Origin: Candidatus Latescibacterota bacterium
Lineage (GTDB): Bacteria; Latescibacterota; UBA2968
NCBI GenBank assembly: GCA_022824945.1
Contig: JAJDYX010000015.1
Coordinates: 186,001 to 250,000 of the forward strand
DNA: 64,000 nucleotides
Direction: 5' to 3'
Shown here: one piece after another, positions 51,636 through 60,600 of the stretch
Layout: every line of letters begins with the position of its first letter
How positions within the stretch are numbered: position 1 is the first letter of the stretch
The notes under the pieces: generated by a model
Told to the model about the DNA's origin: nothing
What the model saw: the letters and a program-made list of their open reading frames with translations, nothing else
Databases searched by the model: none
Program-made: the position numbers and the translations under genes

Positions 51636-52930
51636 GCGCCAGCCTCCAGTTCGCCTGAACGGTGAAGGTCGCCCAAGGTTTCGCCGGTAATGTTGTCGAG
51701 CATTGGCAAAAGCGTATTGCGACTCGCGGGACGATGCCACACGACCTTTGCGTCATATATATCCCGCGCCATCACGGCTATATCGCCTATCTCAAAACAG
51801 TTGAGCAAGTCCGGACTATGCGTCGTCACGAGCACCTGGGTGCGCTCTGCCGCTAACTTGATCATCTCTGCTACAATCGGCAACAGGCCGGGATGCAAAC
51901 CCAATTCCGGTTCGTCAATCGCCACCAAGAGTGGAGGGTGAGGATCCAACAGAGCAGTCGCCAGGCAAAGGAATCGCAGCATACCGTCCGACAACTCCCA
52001 CAACTCCATAGAGCGGGACATGCCCTTCTCTCGCACCCTGACGAGCACTTGTGGCGGCGTTCCATACGTGGTATCGCAATGAATTTCCTCAAATGCGGGA
52101 TAGGCTACGCGCAGAAAATCGCGTAACTCTTCTGCTGCTGAACGGTAATCATATCGGGTCAGGATTTCGTGCAGCACGGTACCCAAATTGTCGCCGTTAG
52201 TCGATAATGCTGTAACCGGTCTGATATCGGCGGCCCTGGTGCGGAGCGCGGAAGACCGCGTCACATCGAAACCAGGATAGAACGCCATATTTGCCAATAG
52301 AACGCGTACCCAGGAGGGAATGGGAAACTCGTTGAAGAAGCGAATTTGTGACAGCAACAACGCTGGCTCCTGGTGTGCTGATTGTAGCAGACCGCTTTTT
52401 GAGGTGGCTTCCACCGAATCGGACTCGCGGACAACATCAGGGGAAGATTGTGCTTCATCAAACGGTACCAACTGACGTTGTTTTCTGTCAAATATGCGTC
52501 GTTGATCCGGAGTTGCTTCCAGTAATGTGGAGGAATCGCCATATCCTTGCATTGGTTCTCGATACCTGAGAACCTCGTATTGCGGGTACATCTGGCTCTG
52601 TGCATCGGCCTGGAGAACGACCTCGTACACCAAGGACTGTCCCTTTTCCAATGGAACAGTATTCCACGGAATCGCCGCGGACTTATGAAAAGTGATCTTC
52701 CATGTCAACCGTCGATTTTCGTTCCCTACTGTAAGAAGAGAGGTTGTCCCCCCTTGCCAGCTCATTGCGGCATTTACTGGCACCGTGTTACACCGAGCAA
52801 TCAGTTCTAAGCAACTAATTAGCGTACTCTTGCCAACGGCATTCGCCCCTATAACTACTGTTAGCTGTGTGAGGTCGGCCTCAAATTCGTCGAGAAGCCG
52901 ATAACCACCGATCTCGATTTGTGTAATCAT
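51632..52930 (-). CDS. AAA/ABC-like ATPase (AAA_21/OLD-family N-terminal type)
   Basis: A 432-residue SMC/OLD-like ATPase. The Walker A GANAVGKST is at residues 28-36, an ABC-like signature ELSDGMLRFLCLATALL near 313, and Walker B LLVAIDEPELGLHPG near 335, with the switch His in VTTHSPDLLN. No TOPRIM domain is fused; instead, the downstream DUF4276-like gene overlaps it by 4 bp, splitting an OLD-like architecture in two genes. The middle region (about 70-250) is variable. Similar ATPase/TOPRIM pairs (PARIS, RloB-like) are anti-phage systems. It lies 74 bp downstream of the alaC-like gene within a biosynthetic region. Confidence 0.8.
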   Translation of the reverse strand: MITQIEIGGYRLLDEFEADLTQLTVVIGANAVGKSTLISCLELIARCNTVPVNAAMSWQGGTTSLLTVGNENRRLTWKITFHKSAAIPWNTVPLEKGQSLVYEVVLQADAQSQMYPQYEVLRYREPMQGYGDSSTLLEATPDQRRIFDRKQRQLVPFDEAQSSPDVVRESDSVEATSKSGLLQSAHQEPALLLSQIRFFNEFPIPSWVRVLLANMAFYPGFDVTRSSALRTRAADIRPVTALSTNGDNLGTVLHEILTRYDYRSAAEELRDFLRVAYPAFEEIHCDTTYGTPPQVLVRVREKGMSRSMELWELSDGMLRFLCLATALLDPHPPLLVAIDEPELGLHPGLLPIVAEMIKLAAERTQVLVTTHSPDLLNCFEIGDIAVMARDIYDAKVVWHRPASRNTLLPMLDNITGETLGDLHRSGELEAGA

Positions 52931-53004
52931 GATCTATTACCTTGTACTGGGACAAGTCTGTGGTTGCTTTTTGACTTTCGCCTCAAACGTCGCATAATCC
53001 ACGG

Positions 53005-54177
53005 TCAAAACAGTGCGCGTTTGACATTGCGAACAGCCTGGCGGATTCGGTGTTCATTTTCGACCAATGAAATGCGTACATATCCCTCGCCCATATCGCC
53101 AAAACCAATACCGGGAGAAACCGCCAGTTCTGCCTCTTCCATGAGCTTGAGCGCAAAATTCATAGAACCGAGATATCGATACTTTTCTGGAATAGGCGCC
53201 CAAACAAACATCGACGCCTTGGGCTTGTTGACGGGCCACCCGATGCGATTGAGACCTTCTACCAGCGTATCCCTGCGGCTCTGATACATAGCGGCCGATT
53301 GCTGTACGCAATCTTGCGGACCATCAAGCGCGGAAATTGCAGCGACCTGTATGGGGGTAAAAACACCGTAATCGTAGTAATTTTTGATCACGGAAAGCGC
53401 TTTAATCACATCTGGATTTCCAAGGCAAAACCCGACGCGCCAACCGGCCATATTGTAGGACTTGGACATGGTGTAAAATTCGACCCCCACTTCTTTCGCA
53501 CCTTTAACCTGTAAAAGACTCGGCACGCGGGTATCGTCAAACGCAATATCCGAATAGGCCATATCGTGGATAACAATGATATTTTGGCGGCGGGCAAAAT
53601 CCACAATCTCCTCAAAAAAAGAAATATCAACGGTAGCTGTCGTAGGATTGTGAGGAAAATTAAAAATCATCACTTTGGGTTTGGGCCACAGTTCCCGCGG
53701 AATCATTTGCAGATCTGGCACAAATTCTTTTTCCGGTCGCAAAGGCATGCTGAAGACATTGCCATTGGCAATCGCAACGCCATAGAGATGCAGGGGATAC
53801 GCCGGATTTGGCACAATGGCGAGATCGCCCGGATCGAGAAGCGCGAGGCAAATATGTGCCAATCCCTCTTTCGAGCCAATCGTGACAATCGCTTCAGTCT
53901 CCGGATCGAGATCAACGTCAAAACGGCGTTTGTAATGGCGACAAATCGCCCGCCTCAACGCTGGAAGGCCCGCCGATGGCGAATACCCATGCGTCTTGGG
54001 GTCGCGGACAACCTCAGTGAGTTTGTCAATAATATGTGGCGGTGTCGGCTGGTCGGGATTGCCCATGCCCAGATCAATAATATCAACACCCTTGCGCCGC
54101 AGGTACATTTTGCGGGCATTGACCTCGTGAAAAACATAGGGCGGCAAACGTTCAATGCGGCGAGAATTGATTTGCAT
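53005..54177 (-). CDS. alaC: AlaC-like alanine/LL-diaminopimelate-type aminotransferase
   Basis: A 390-residue PLP enzyme strongly resembling AlaC: RRIERLPPYVFHEVNARKMYLRRKG, IDLGMGNPDQPTPPHI, SPSAGLPALRRAI, PETEAIVTIGSKEGLAH, PNPAYPLHLYGVAIANG, FNFPHNPTTATVD, MSKSYNMAGWRVGFCLGN with the PLP lysine near 240, and KASMFVWAPIPEKY. AlaC catalyses glutamate-pyruvate transamination. cimA ends 20 bp upstream, consistent with supply of alanine/pyruvate balance and isoleucine synthesis. A homoserine or aspartate substrate cannot be excluded. Confidence 0.9.
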   Translation of the reverse strand: MQINSRRIERLPPYVFHEVNARKMYLRRKGVDIIDLGMGNPDQPTPPHIIDKLTEVVRDPKTHGYSPSAGLPALRRAICRHYKRRFDVDLDPETEAIVTIGSKEGLAHICLALLDPGDLAIVPNPAYPLHLYGVAIANGNVFSMPLRPEKEFVPDLQMIPRELWPKPKVMIFNFPHNPTTATVDISFFEEIVDFARRQNIIVIHDMAYSDIAFDDTRVPSLLQVKGAKEVGVEFYTMSKSYNMAGWRVGFCLGNPDVIKALSVIKNYYDYGVFTPIQVAAISALDGPQDCVQQSAAMYQSRRDTLVEGLNRIGWPVNKPKASMFVWAPIPEKYRYLGSMNFALKLMEEAELAVSPGIGFGDMGEGYVRISLVENEHRIRQAVRNVKRALF

Positions 54178-54197
54178 ACAATACTCTTTGAAAAGGA

Positions 54198-55778
54198 TCA
54201 GTCAACGACGATAACGCCATCGAGCAGCAACTTATAGATCAAACTATCTCGCAGTGCGATCCAACTGGCTTCAATGATATTTTCAGATACACCCACAGTA
54301 CTCCACACGCGCCGCCGGTCAGAGGACTCGATCAGCACCCTTATTTTGGCTGCTGTGCCTTCGGCACTGGATAACACGCGCACTTTGTAGTCTTCAAGGC
54401 GCACATCTTTAAGCGTGGGATACACGCCTTCAAGTGCCCGGCGCAAAGCCGAGTCAAGGGCATTGACGGGACCATTGCCTTCGCCAACCGTGTGATAGAT
54501 CTCTCCTTCAATTTCTATTTTCACAATAGCTTCTACTTCAGAGCCTGCAGCACTTTTGCGATTAATCGTCCTGTAATTGATAAGCTTGAACGGTCTGCGA
54601 ATACTGCCCAATATCTGACGGGCGATAATTTCAAACGACGCTTCGGCAGCTTCAAAAACATAGCCCTCGTGTTCGAGTTGCTTAATTTTTTGCAGCAATT
54701 TTTGGACGGTTGGATGGCGTTTGTCCAGCCCCGGAATCAAATGGTGCAATTTGGCGGCAACAGCCCCGCCACCCGATTGCTCTGAAAGCAGAAAACGACG
54801 CTGATTGCCCACAGATTCTGCATCGCAGTGTTCATACGCGGCGGGTTGTTTGAGCATCGCATCGACGTGAACCCCCGCTTTATGTGCAAAAGCACTCTCG
54901 CCCACATAAGGTTGGCGGTGATCGTGATAGACATTGGCTATCTCGCTGACAAAGCGCGATAATTCCATAAGTCTTTTCAGATTTGTCGCGCCAATAGCTT
55001 TCATCCCCAACTTAAATTCAATATTTGGAATCACCGAACACAGATTGGCATTGCCACAGCGTTCCCCATATCCATTGATAGTCCCCTGCACATGTGTAGC
55101 ACCCATTTCGAGTGCGACAATGCTATTGGCCACAGCCATTCCCGCGTCGTTGTGCGTGTGAATACCCAAAGGCACATCGAGCCTGGGTTGAATGGCACTG
55201 ATAATCTCCTGTATCTGATATGGCATCATGCCACCATTGGTATCGCACAAAACGAGCACCTCGGCTCCGCCTGCTTGCGCGGCCAACAGTGTTTCCAGCG
55301 CGTATTCAGAATCGGCTTTGTAACCGTCAAAAAAGTGTTCGGCATCATAAATAACTTCTCGCCCATTTTCCTTGAGCCAGGCGCAAGAATCCCTGATAAT
55401 TTGCAGGTTCTCGTCCAGTGTTGCCCGCAACACATCGGTCACATGAAGCGTCCAGCTTTTCCCGAAGAGCGTGATGGCCTCTGTTCCTGCCTTGAGCAAA
55501 GTGGTAAGAGTGGGATCGTCTTCGGGCGGATTGTCAACCCTGCATGTACTGCCAAAAGCGACGATTTTGGTATTGTGAAATTCGAGATCGCGCACGCGGT
55601 CAAAAAATTCGAGATCCTTGGGATTCGTCGGATTGGGCCAACCGCCTTCAACATAGTGAATGCCCATCGCATCGAGATACTGAGCAATCATGGTTTTGTC
55701 TTCAGCCGAAAATGAAATACCCTCGGCTTGCGCGCCATCTCGAAGGGTCGAATCGTAGATTTGTACAAGTTCAGACAT
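54198..55778 (-). CDS. cimA: Citramalate synthase
   Basis: A 526-residue Claisen-type enzyme that condenses pyruvate and acetyl-CoA to (R)-citramalate, opening the threonine-independent isoleucine route. It starts VQIYDSTLRDGAQAEGISFSAEDK, then YVEGGWPNPTNPKDLEFF, CDTNGGMMPYQIQEI, IHTHNDAGMAVANSIVALEMGATHVQGTINGYGERCGNANL (HxH metal site) and, after 350, the LeuA dimer allosteric domain (EAIVKIEIEGEIYHTVGEGNGPVNALDSALR). The G-W-P and V-Q-G-T changes mark CimA rather than LeuA. ATG 55778 has GGAGG. It probably shares LeuCD with the leucine pathway. Confidence 0.94.
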   Translation of the reverse strand: MSELVQIYDSTLRDGAQAEGISFSAEDKTMIAQYLDAMGIHYVEGGWPNPTNPKDLEFFDRVRDLEFHNTKIVAFGSTCRVDNPPEDDPTLTTLLKAGTEAITLFGKSWTLHVTDVLRATLDENLQIIRDSCAWLKENGREVIYDAEHFFDGYKADSEYALETLLAAQAGGAEVLVLCDTNGGMMPYQIQEIISAIQPRLDVPLGIHTHNDAGMAVANSIVALEMGATHVQGTINGYGERCGNANLCSVIPNIEFKLGMKAIGATNLKRLMELSRFVSEIANVYHDHRQPYVGESAFAHKAGVHVDAMLKQPAAYEHCDAESVGNQRRFLLSEQSGGGAVAAKLHHLIPGLDKRHPTVQKLLQKIKQLEHEGYVFEAAEASFEIIARQILGSIRRPFKLINYRTINRKSAAGSEVEAIVKIEIEGEIYHTVGEGNGPVNALDSALRRALEGVYPTLKDVRLEDYKVRVLSSAEGTAAKIRVLIESSDRRRVWSTVGVSENIIEASWIALRDSLIYKLLLDGVIVVD

Positions 55779-55914
55779 GTGATTTCCTCCGGTTTGGGAT
55801 TAAAAAAGAGAGAGCATGTAAAACGATCCAATACCCAAACCAATGGCCTCCGGGCAACGAGTGCCCGGATAATATCTCCTGCCTGTTCGCATATGAGAAT
55901 GCATAATAACTCGC

Positions 55915-55937
55915 AAAAATGCCCGCGAGAAGCGGGC
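55915..55937 (-). terminator. Terminator of the leu operon
   Basis: On the minus strand GCCCGC-TTCTC-GCGGGC (55937-55921) is followed by ATTTTTG, 11 bp past the leuD stop. Confidence 0.8.
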
Positions 55938-55947
55938 GTAAAAAAGA

Positions 55948-56541
55948 TTAAAAGCCCGTAACATAGGGAAGTTTATCGGCAACCTCCCGCACCGCACCGC
56001 GGCCTTCGAGGAGCATGCCCGTCGCATCCCACGCACCTTCGATGAGTTGGAGCCGATTGCCTTCTGCAATTTGGAGATCGACTTCTATATCGCCAAATAT
56101 CAATTTTTTTTCTTTGAGATCAACCGCCATTTCCCGTTGCGGATCTGCTTCGGCTGCGTCCTGTATCTCGACAATATCCCCGGTTGAGGCCGTCAAGCAA
56201 GGCACGCCCATAGCCGTGCAATTGCCCAGAAAAATCTCGGCAAAAGATTCGCCTACAATGGCTACAATTCCCCAGCGCATCAGAGCCTGGGGCGCGTGTT
56301 CTCTCGAAGACCCACACCCGAAATTGCCATTGACGATGAGTATAGATGCGCCCTGATAGCGCGAATCATCAAATGGGTGATCGGGATTTGATTTGCGGTC
56401 GTCTTCAAATGCGTGCTCACCCAGGCCGTCAAACGTAATAGCGCGAAGATACCGCGCGGGAATAATGCGATCGGTATCGATATCATTTCCCCGAACGGGA
56501 ATCGCGCGTCCTTCTACCTGCTGAATTACAGATGCATTCAT
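55948..56541 (-). CDS. leuD: 3-isopropylmalate dehydratase small subunit
   Basis: A 197-residue LeuD, which forms isopropylmalate isomerase with LeuC. The GRAIPVRGNDIDTDRIIPARYL start and NFGCGSSREHAPQALMRWGIVAIVGESFAEIFLGNCTAMGVPCL segment are typical. ATG 56541 with GAGAGG upstream is used rather than 56583. It lies 13 bp downstream of leuC. Confidence 0.96.
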   Translation of the reverse strand: MNASVIQQVEGRAIPVRGNDIDTDRIIPARYLRAITFDGLGEHAFEDDRKSNPDHPFDDSRYQGASILIVNGNFGCGSSREHAPQALMRWGIVAIVGESFAEIFLGNCTAMGVPCLTASTGDIVEIQDAAEADPQREMAVDLKEKKLIFGDIEVDLQIAEGNRLQLIEGAWDATGMLLEGRGAVREVADKLPYVTGF

Positions 56542-56554
56542 AAATACCCTCTCT

Positions 56555-57952
56555 TCACATCGCGCGTACGTCAATAACCTCACCGGCGACAGCCGCGGCT
56601 GCGACCATTGCGGGACTCATCAAGAGCGTACGCCCCGTGGGGCTGCCCTGACGCCCTTTGAAATTGCGATTACTCGACGACGCGCACACTTCGCGACCCT
56701 GTAATTTGTCGGGATTCATAGCCAAACACATCGAACACCCCGCACCGCGCCATTCAAAGCCCGCATCTTCAAAAACGTGGTGTAATCCCTCAGATTCGGC
56801 AGTCTTGAGAACGGATTTGGATCCCGGCACGACCAGCGCTTTGACACCATCGGCCACCTTGTGGCCCTCAACAACTCTGGCAGCTTCTCTGAGATCGGAA
56901 ATGCGACTATTGGTACACGACCCCACAAAAGCCACGTCAATAGGCATACCAGATATAGCGGTACCCGGTTTTAAGTCCATATAATCATACGCTTCGGCTG
57001 CAACATCGCGCTCATCGTCGGGCAGATCCGTCAAAGCTGGCACCTTTTCTGACACAAAGAGTGCCTGCCCCGGCGTAATACCCCATGTCACAGTAGGCTC
57101 AAGAGCAGAGCCATCGAGATGATAAACATCGTCGTAATCGGCATCGGCATCAGAAGCCATAGAACGCCACCAGGAAACCGCGCGATCAAATACCTCGCCC
57201 GAAGGTGCATAAGTGCGTCCCCGCAGATAGTCATAAGTCGTCTGATCGGGATTCACATACCCCGCGCGCGCGCCGCCTTCAATCGACATATTGCACACCG
57301 ACATGCGCGCTTCCATATCCATAGCTTCAATAGCGGATCCGGCATATTCGTAAGCATAGCCCGTACCGCCTTTTACGCCGAGATTGCGGATAATGTTGAG
57401 AATAACATCTTTGGCATAAACCCCATCACCCAGCGCACCGGACACTTCGATGCGGCGCACTTTGAGAGGATCCATCGCCAGACACTGCGTAGCGAGCACA
57501 TCGCGCACCTGCGAGGTACCAATACCAAATGCAATAGCCCCATAAGCCCCGTGCGTTGAGGTATGGCTATCGCCGCAGGCAATGGTCATCCCCGGCTGTG
57601 TCAGACCCAGTTCAGGACCAATAACGTGGACAATACCCTGACGCTCGTCTTCCAGACCAAAAAAAGAAAGGCCGAACTGTCGGGCATTTTCTTCGATGGC
57701 GATCATCATATCTTCGGCCATCTCGTCGGCAAATGGACGTGCCACATCGCTTGTGGGTACAATATGATCAACCGTGGCAAATGTGCGTTCTGGATACGCA
57801 ATGGTGAGACCGCGCTCTCTGAGCATATCAAAAGCCTGCGGGCTGGTAACCTCGTGAACGAGATGCAGACCGATAAACAACTGCGTTTGCCCCGACGGCA
57901 GCGTTCGCACTGCATGCGCGTCCCAAACCTTGTGAAATAAACTTTGCCCCAT
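56555..57952 (-). CDS. leuC: 3-isopropylmalate dehydratase large subunit
   Basis: A 465-residue aconitase-like LeuC. It converts 2-isopropylmalate to 3-isopropylmalate and, for isoleucine, citramalate to methylmalate. [46 protein letters not shown] and the three Fe-S cysteines in [17 protein letters not shown] and [32 protein letters not shown] are all present. GAGG is upstream of ATG 57952. A 123-bp gap separates it from leuA. Confidence 0.97.
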   Translation of the reverse strand: MGQSLFHKVWDAHAVRTLPSGQTQLFIGLHLVHEVTSPQAFDMLRERGLTIAYPERTFATVDHIVPTSDVARPFADEMAEDMMIAIEENARQFGLSFFGLEDERQGIVHVIGPELGLTQPGMTIACGDSHTSTHGAYGAIAFGIGTSQVRDVLATQCLAMDPLKVRRIEVSGALGDGVYAKDVILNIIRNLGVKGGTGYAYEYAGSAIEAMDMEARMSVCNMSIEGGARAGYVNPDQTTYDYLRGRTYAPSGEVFDRAVSWWRSMASDADADYDDVYHLDGSALEPTVTWGITPGQALFVSEKVPALTDLPDDERDVAAEAYDYMDLKPGTAISGMPIDVAFVGSCTNSRISDLREAARVVEGHKVADGVKALVVPGSKSVLKTAESEGLHHVFEDAGFEWRGAGCSMCLAMNPDKLQGREVCASSSNRNFKGRQGSPTGRTLLMSPAMVAAAAVAGEVIDVRAM

Positions 57953-58075
57953 CTATAACCTCTATTCTTAAAACCCTTTGGAACCACAGACGGGTAGGCA
58001 CGAGGCACTGCTCCTGCATTTCATCTGTGCCCATCTGCGTCCATCCCTGTTTTCACAGGGACATGCCTGCGGATA
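57953..58075. other. leuA-leuC intergenic region with repeat-like sequence
   Basis: A 123-bp gap within the operon. A hairpin CCCTGT-TTTC-ACAGGG (58045-58060) lies near leuA without a U-tract. Minus-strand text includes CGCAGATGGGCACAGATGAA (58019-58038), which resembles dispersed intergenic repeats known in several bacterial genomes. Confidence 0.4.
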
Positions 58076-59632
58076 CTAAACGGTTGGTTCTCGCTCCTTG
58101 TGATTATCCTGCTGAATAGCCAGGCGATTGAGAGCATCGAGAAAAGCTTTGGCGCTGGCTTCAATAATATCGGTTGAAACGCCGCGTCCCCTGATTATGC
58201 GACCATTGCACGACACATTGACCGTGACTTCTCCCATCGCTTCGGCACCCCCGGTAACGCCGCGGATAGTATAGTCTTCCACTTTTGTATTTGTATTGTC
58301 CGTAGCATTCTTAATCGCCCGATACGTTGCATCTACCGGCCCATCGCCCCAGGCAGATTCCTGAACGTGGTTTTTACCATCAATACCAATGCGAACCGTC
58401 GCAGAGGGAACCGTGCCAGTACCGCTCACAGTATGCAAATAGTCCAGCACGAACCGCATGGGAAAGTCTCGAATTTCATCTTCCACAATAGCCATGAGGT
58501 CTTCGTCATAAACTTCCTTCTTCTTGTCGGCAACTTTGACAAATCGCTCATAAGCGATATTTAATTCATCCTGATTGAGATGATAGCCGAGTTCTTCCAG
58601 GCGATGGCGCAACGCGTGGCGACCAGAACGCGCCGTGAGCACAATACTCGATTCTTCCCATCCCACAGATCTGGGATCGATAATTTCGAAATTTTCGCGA
58701 TCTTTGAGCACCCCATCCTGGTGGATACCCGAACTATGTGCAAATGCATTGGCCCCCACAATAGGCTTGTTGGGTGGAACGACAATACCCATGAGGCGGC
58801 TGACCAGACGGCTCGTATTTACGATTTCGCGCGTATTGATATCCGTATAGAGATCGAAGTAATCCCCACGCGTTTTAACGGCCATGACCACTTCCTCGAG
58901 CGAGGTATTGCCCGCGCGTTCACCCAATCCATTGACGGTGCATTCGACCTGACGCGCGCCGTTTCTCAGTGCTTCGAGAGCATTGATGGTCGCCATCCCC
59001 AAATCGTCGTGGCAATGGACACTGATAATAGCCTGATCGACATTGGGCACTTTCTCGCAAATATTGCGAATAATACGGCCAAACTGGCCCGGAACTGCGT
59101 AGCCCACAGTATCGGGAATATTGATGGTTGTAGCACCCGCTTCAATGGTGGCTTCGATCACGTCGAGGAGATATTGCGGCTCTGTACGCGCGGCATCCAT
59201 CGGCGAAAACTCCACATCCTCGCAATGCGACCTGGCTCTTGCAACCGCATCAACAGCCATTTGCAGGACCTGATCGGGCGTTTTGCCCACCATAGAAATA
59301 TGGAGCGGAGATGTCCCGATAAACGTGTGAATGCGCGGTCTTGGCGCGTCTTTCAGGGCTTCACCTGCGCGGTCAATATCTTTGAAAATTGCGCGAGACA
59401 GACCGCAAATAACAGGCCCTTCGACCTCGTGTGCAATGCGCCGCACAGCATTGTAATCCTGATCGGACGATATGGGAAATCCAGCTTCAATGACATCGAC
59501 ATTGAGCCGCGCGAGTTGATGGGCAATTTCAACTTTTTCGCGTAACGCGAGCGAAGCCCCCGGCGTCTGTTCCGCATCTCTCAAAGTAGTGTCAAAAATA
59601 ATGACGCGATCTTTGTTTTTAACGTTTGACAT
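58076..59632 (-). CDS. leuA: 2-isopropylmalate synthase
   Basis: A 518-residue LeuA with an N-terminal TIM barrel and C-terminal regulatory domain. Blocks: IIFDTTLRDAEQTPGASL, VIEAGFPISSDQDYNAV, EFSPMDAARTEPQYLLDV, SVHCHDDLGMATINALEALRNGARQVECTVNGLGERAGNTSLEEVVMAV and KPIVGANAFAHSSGIHQDGVLKDRENFEI. The leucine-binding domain (about 390-500) contains ATVRIGIDGKNHVQESAWGDGPVDATYRAI. AAGGG upstream overlaps the stop of the 39-codon ORF, so expression is probably coupled. Confidence 0.97.
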   Translation of the reverse strand: MSNVKNKDRVIIFDTTLRDAEQTPGASLALREKVEIAHQLARLNVDVIEAGFPISSDQDYNAVRRIAHEVEGPVICGLSRAIFKDIDRAGEALKDAPRPRIHTFIGTSPLHISMVGKTPDQVLQMAVDAVARARSHCEDVEFSPMDAARTEPQYLLDVIEATIEAGATTINIPDTVGYAVPGQFGRIIRNICEKVPNVDQAIISVHCHDDLGMATINALEALRNGARQVECTVNGLGERAGNTSLEEVVMAVKTRGDYFDLYTDINTREIVNTSRLVSRLMGIVVPPNKPIVGANAFAHSSGIHQDGVLKDRENFEIIDPRSVGWEESSIVLTARSGRHALRHRLEELGYHLNQDELNIAYERFVKVADKKKEVYDEDLMAIVEDEIRDFPMRFVLDYLHTVSGTGTVPSATVRIGIDGKNHVQESAWGDGPVDATYRAIKNATDNTNTKVEDYTIRGVTGGAEAMGEVTVNVSCNGRIIRGRGVSTDIIEASAKAFLDALNRLAIQQDNHKEREPTV

Positions 59633-59634
59633 TT

Positions 59635-59754
59635 TTATCCCTTAAACATGCCAGAATCGAAGTGGAAATGGGCAGATGGAACGCTCTGGCTATCTTTTTC
59701 CATCTGCCAAACAAGAGCGAGTTCTTCAGTAAGATCACCGAGATCGGGATCCAT
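59635..59754 (-). CDS. Small ORF (39 aa) between ilvN and leuA
   Basis: A 39-residue acidic ORF starting MDPDLGDLTEELALVWQMEK and ending HFHFDSGMFKG. It has a perfect AAGGAGGTGATG site 8 nt upstream of ATG 59754, and its stop TAA overlaps the leuA ribosome-binding site AAGGG. No family is recognised, and the composition is not Leu-rich. It may be a real small protein or a translational coupling device. Confidence 0.45.
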   Translation of the reverse strand: MDPDLGDLTEELALVWQMEKDSQSVPSAHFHFDSGMFKG

Positions 59755-59767
59755 CTGCATCACCTCC

Positions 59768-60259
59768 TTATTGCGTAGCGGAATCTCGCAACAGGGCAAC
59801 CGTGCCTGTGCGCGCGATTTCTTCGATGCCAAAAGAACTGAGCATGCCAATGATAGCCTGAATCTTATCATTTTTGCCCGTAACTTCTATGGTCATCGAT
59901 CTGGGACATACATCGACGATATTTGAGCGAAACACTTCGGCAATTTGGATAATTTCTGCACGCGTTGTTGTATCGGCTTTGACCTTGATCAGCATGAGTT
60001 CGCGTTCGACAAATGCGCCCTGTGTAATATCGATCACGCGAATGACATCAATGAGGCGATCCAATTGCTTGACCACTTGTTCGAGCACACTATCGTCGCC
60101 ACCGACGACAATAGTCATCCGAGAAATACTGGGATCTTCTGTCTCGCCAACGGACAGACTATCGATATTGAATCCGCGACTGGAAAAAAGGCCCGCAACG
60201 CGACACAGAACGCCAAAATGATTTTCGACCAGAGCACTTATCGTGTGTTTTTGACTCAT
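59768..60259 (-). CDS. ilvN: Acetolactate synthase small (regulatory) subunit
   Basis: A 163-residue regulatory subunit with ACT domain: [52 protein letters not shown], then [15 protein letters not shown], and a C-terminal half [37 protein letters not shown]. It confers feedback inhibition by valine on the large subunit. The large-subunit gene is not adjacent. AGGAA precedes ATG 60259 by 6 nt. It is the first structural gene of the leader-controlled leu operon. Confidence 0.95.
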   Translation of the reverse strand: MSQKHTISALVENHFGVLCRVAGLFSSRGFNIDSLSVGETEDPSISRMTIVVGGDDSVLEQVVKQLDRLIDVIRVIDITQGAFVERELMLIKVKADTTTRAEIIQIAEVFRSNIVDVCPRSMTIEVTGKNDKIQAIIGMLSSFGIEEIARTGTVALLRDSATQ

Positions 60260-60282
60260 TAAAAATTTCCTGAATACATGAA

Positions 60283-60393
60283 GTGACAACGACCTATGAG
60301 TAAAGTCACAGGCTCTGTCCTTTTATGGGTGTTGTCACAAGAGTTGGGGAAAGAGCCTGAAACTAATGAGCGAGAATAGATAGAGAAAGGCTC
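60283..60393 (-). promoter_or_regulatory. Candidate leucine attenuator (alternative hairpins)
   Basis: On the minus strand three segments can pair in turn: GAGCCT in the leader (60393-60388), AGGCTC (60358-60353) and GAGCCT (60315-60310). Segment 2 pairs with 1 or 3; the 2:3 stem is an 8-bp perfect CAGGCTCT/AGAGCCTG (60309-60316 with 60352-60359). GTGACAAC (60283-60290) and GTTGTCAC (60331-60338) form another 8-bp repeat. A clear U-tract is absent. Confidence 0.55.
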
Positions 60394-60515
60394 ACAAGCA
60401 GGAGAAGGTGCAGAATGAGCAGAGCTCGCCCTGCAATAGAAAGGCGCAAAGAACGGATACGCAGTTGTACACCGCTCTGCGTTGTGGAAATCGCCAATGT
60501 GGAAATTGAGCGCAT
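60363..60515 (-). CDS. Leader peptide of the ilvN-leu operon
   Basis: A 50-codon ORF starting MRSISTLAISTT and ending with RALLILHLLLLVSLSLSILAH. The last 19 residues contain 10 Leu, 2 Ile and 1 Val, including four Leu codons in a row (CTT CTC CTG CTT). It ends 103 bp upstream of ilvN. No good ribosome-binding site is visible at ATG 60515; a TTG downstream could be the start. The composition and position match a branched-chain amino acid leader peptide. Confidence 0.6.
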   Translation of the reverse strand: MRSISTLAISTTQSGVQLRIRSLRLSIAGRALLILHLLLLVSLSLSILAH

Positions 60516-60542
60516 AATAGAAGACTTGGGAACAGAAGTAAT

Positions 60543-60591
60543 AATATATTTTAGACTCAATAACTTACGCAATCTCAGTGGAATATGTCAA
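60543..60591 (-). promoter_or_regulatory. Putative promoter of the ilvN-leu operon
   Basis: Two overlapping options on the minus strand: TTGACA (60591-60586) with TAAGTT (60567-60562) spaced by 18, or TTGCGT (60572-60567) with TATATT (60548-60543) spaced by 18. Either would start transcription just upstream of the leader. Confidence 0.45.
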
Positions 60592-60600
60592 GAAAAAACA

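Noticed and set aside
55800-55915. Minus-strand short ORF MHSHMRTGRRYYPG... upstream of cimA and a hairpin CCGGGCA/TGCCCGG (55850-55868)
   Set aside because: Not enriched in Ile, Leu or Val codons, no ribosome-binding site and no U-tract; not supported as a leader or terminator.
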